DNA from: Sisyra terminalis
Taxonomy: Eukaryota > Arthropoda > Insecta > Neuroptera > Sisyridae
Direction: 5' to 3'
DNA: 64,000 bases
Assembly: GCA_958496175.1 (NCBI GenBank)
Contig: OY292277.1
Location: forward strand, 24,260,282-24,324,281
A model generated the notes under the pieces. The model was given only the letters and a program-made list of their open reading frames with translations. It was not told the origin of the DNA and did no database searches. Numbering within the stretch: position 1 is the stretch's first letter; every line of letters begins with the position of its first letter. Shown piece by piece: positions 61,293-64,000 of the stretch. Position numbers and translations under genes: made by a program.

Positions 61293-63555
61293 GCTATTAA
61301 TCGTTATAGGTCGCTATTAGTCAGGAACTGGATGCTTACTAAAAAAATTCCCGTTTTTTTCAATACTTCTTTAAACAGAATATTTGTTTTTTTTTTACCA
61401 TTTGACACTTCAACAAAGGATTAAGGTGGCCCACCTTATTGCATTAGAACAACGTAGTTATTCTAATGAATTGAATACGCTACAATGTCTCGATCTTACT
61501 TTGGTAATTATTTTTATTCATTCTGTGCTATAGTTTGAAGTAAACCAAACTTTTATCCATCGTTCGATGGGTAAAATATTGTGGGTTGTTTGATAAATCG
61601 GTTTCTCTCTTTTTGGTATACTTTTCATTTCTTTGTATGTATATTATTAAGTTTTCAGATTTTGAAAAAGGTTTTGTTTTGATTAATCCTTATTTTTCAA
61701 AATAACAATTTTCTCCAAATTTTTTTGAAATAGATTTTTTTTAAGTAGGTACCATTTTTTTTAATTTTTTTTAAAATTATAATAAATGAAGTTTGTAATT
61801 AAGGAGATATGCATTTTATTTTAATTTACAATAAATAGCTAATTCCATCAGAAGTTGCATTTTCCAGTACAGAAGAACGATTAATAATTAATCAAAAACG
61901 ATAAATGGGTACTAATAAAAAGTAATTTTAAAATTTTAACCGAAGAAACTTGAATAAAATAAACTAAATAAACTCTCTGTCAAAAGTTTGTCGCTAATCT
62001 CTCGATATTAACTTAAAATAATTTTGCCTTCAAAAATAATTTCATTATAGCACTAAGTATTTCAATAAAAGAGATACATTATTAGTTGCACAATTAATAT
62101 TGATAATTCAAAAACAAACGAAACAATGCAACCACCTTTGCAGATGATATCATATATTTCACCAACAAAAACAAAAACAAATCCGCTCAAATTGAATGAA
62201 GAACGCTTCGGTTTCAATAACATATTATCGATTAAAGTAGGGACGTGACATTGGGGAGAAAAAATCAAATAATTTAAAATAGATTTAAGTTCTTTAGGAA
62301 AAATCAATTTTTATTAGAAAAAATAATCAGTATTGGAAAAATCGTTTTTTCCTATTATTTAAAAGAAGATCTGCTTTTCTTTTTTCTGTATTTGTTCCAG
62401 TTAGTGGGATGAATTGAAAATTATTAATAATTATCTATCATTATCAATAATTACAAAAAGTTTTAAAAAAAGTAAGTATTTTTACCACTTCGGTACTCCT
62501 TACCACTCCAGACTCTTGCCGAGAGGGTTGCGAACGTAAAAATTAAAAGTGAATCAAAAAATTGATTCTTAATTAATCGATTTTTTGTAGTATTAAAATC
62601 GATTTTTATAGAAGAACTAATTGATTATTCTTTTCACAATCTTAGTTTAAAGTATCTAGAGAAATAATTTCTGTTACATTGGTACTTGGATAGGAACGAC
62701 ACTGAACAAATGATTTATGTGAAAAGAAGCCATCCAAAACACTAAGAATGTTATCAGAAGGGTACTTGTTATACTTTCAAGCAATTGATGCATATAGCTT
62801 ACGAAATCCCATTTTAACGTGGAAATTGTAAAGCACTGTAGTAAAAACCAACACGGTAACCATGTGAATTCGCTGGTGAATGATGGTGAATGACTTGCAA
62901 CTAAAAGCCGATAGATAAATTATTGGAAGTCAATTGTTCAAAGAGGATGTTACATCTTTTTAAATGATCCTCTCTTTTTATCTTCTACTTGATTTATGCA
63001 AGGATAAAAATATTTGTGTTAATTTCATTTATTCTAAGTAGGTACAGGAAAAAAAATTGCGTTTTTTGCTTTAATTTTTGTATTTTTACTTTTGTTGAAA
63101 TCTTATATATTTATATATTGTTTTAACTTTTACTTATATATTGTATTTTTCTCTTATCAATATTTTATATAATAGAAAAATATAAAAACAATTAGACATA
63201 GCATAAAATCCTATTTGTTCACCATATGATTTATATTTCATATTTTAAACCTCTGATAAAAATACAGTTTTATATGACGATAATGTGGAAGTAGAAAAAG
63301 TGGCATAAAGTTATTTTTTTAATATTCCATTTACATTTACAATCTGTAATATAGTTATAATTAGTAACTCGTGAATAATAAATGAAATAAATAGTCTTTT
63401 AGGAAATAAATCCTGTAGCTTTTTTTTGTACTTAATCATTTTATATGATGTTTAAATTTTGGCTAACTATTTTAAAAGCTCTCCGGTAGGTCGCTTGGTA
63501 ATGTATGTTTGAGTCAGCAAGTCCTCGGTGAATCCACAAGGGGGATTACTTTTCA
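61293..63555. other. AT-rich DNA
   Basis: No gene or complete mobile element recognised. The open frame on the minus strand at 62062-62307 has no family resemblance. Confidence 0.4.
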
Positions 63556-63559
63556 ATAT

Positions 63560-63985
63560 TTTCATGGGAAATTAAATTTTTTTTCCTTCTCTGTAATACG
63601 GTCTTTTTGTATGATAGTGTTTGGAATGTATCATAATACGTTTGTTGATAATCTTAAAACTTTGGATTGACATATCTTCAAAATTTCAATGTTAAAGCAA
63701 ATAGCGGGTCCCCAAAATTAGATACCGTAGCTCCCAACTGGTTTGAGTACTGTTTTACGGATGAAAACTTTCTTATTAATAAAAATCTTAGATTTGTAGC
63801 CAAAAATCCAATGAAGGTTCCGGAGCTTTTATCCAAATTGTTTTCTTTTAGTGAAAATATGCTTTTTCCACTTTAACTATTGACCAAAATGTAGTCCCAA
63901 ATATTTTACACTATCAAACTATTGCAGCTTCTTATCAATTAGAGAAACAAATGTGGGTCCATTCAAAATCTGACTGCGGTCGAAT
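63560..63985 (-). pseudogene. Jockey-like LINE reverse transcriptase fragment
   Basis: The minus strand, with frame changes, reads G-L-H-F-G-Q then L-K-W-K-K-H-I-F-T-K-R-K-Q near 63830-63890. It then reads K-T-V-L-K-P-V-G-S-Y-G-I near 63720-63760. These are the L-T-W-K-K-H-I and Y-K-T-x-L-K-P-x-W-x-Y-G-I motifs of Jockey-clade LINEs, downstream of the catalytic box. It runs towards the window edge. Confidence 0.72.
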
Positions 63986-64000
63986 GCAGATCAATAACAT

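Noticed and set aside
1..64000. CRISPR array, prokaryotic operon, rRNA or endogenous virus
   Set aside because: No regularly spaced repeats, no Shine-Dalgarno-led gene blocks, no rRNA words, and no viral coat or envelope-like frame were seen.

Overview
The window looks like nuclear DNA from an arthropod, most likely an insect. It is strongly AT-rich, genes are sparse with short introns that follow the GT-AG rule, TATA boxes are recognisable, and there are many remnants of eukaryotic transposons. I see no prokaryotic operons, CRISPR array or rRNA. The insect assignment rests mainly on a Pax3/7-type paired-box gene that best matches gooseberry (gsb), plus the mix of mobile elements (Tc1, hAT, piggyBac, Penelope, Jockey-like and RTE-like LINEs, tRNA-derived SINEs). 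I cannot fix the order.

Two coding exons of gsb lie on the minus strand. One (35228-35541) encodes most of the paired domain. The next (2742-2853) encodes the end of the paired domain and an octapeptide-like motif. Their splice phases match, so they define one intron of about 32.4 kb. The 5' exon with the start codon was not found and should lie upstream, at coordinates above 35541 or beyond the window. The homeodomain exons should lie downstream of 2741 and are not visible here.

Inside that intron, on the opposite strand, sit three tandem two-exon genes (16630-17349, 20188-20879, 24987-25704). They encode related secreted proteins of 208-219 residues. Each has a signal peptide interrupted at nearly the same place by a short phase-0 intron, six cysteines at conserved spacing, and many N-glycosylation sequons. 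I do not recognise the family. Each gene has its own TATA box 70-90 bp upstream of the ATG. This nested cluster is the most distinctive biology in the window.

The rest is mostly intron and intergenic DNA filled with decayed mobile elements. These are two related Tc1-like deletion copies, a 420-bp hAT element with a perfect 8-bp target duplication, a piggyBac-like element flanked by TTAA that keeps the transposase C-terminal zinc-ribbon, a Penelope-like element with its GIY-YIG endonuclease, and several LINE reverse transcriptase or RNase H fragments. There are also tRNA-derived SINEs, foldback MITEs, and a near-perfect inverted repeat with 340-bp arms around 49.5 kb. A few higher-complexity stretches (10.1-10.4, 29.0-29.4, 42.5-42.9 and 58.9-59.8 kb) and a cluster of seven GGAATGA-type motifs (33.4-34.3 kb) are the best candidates for non-coding regulatory DNA.
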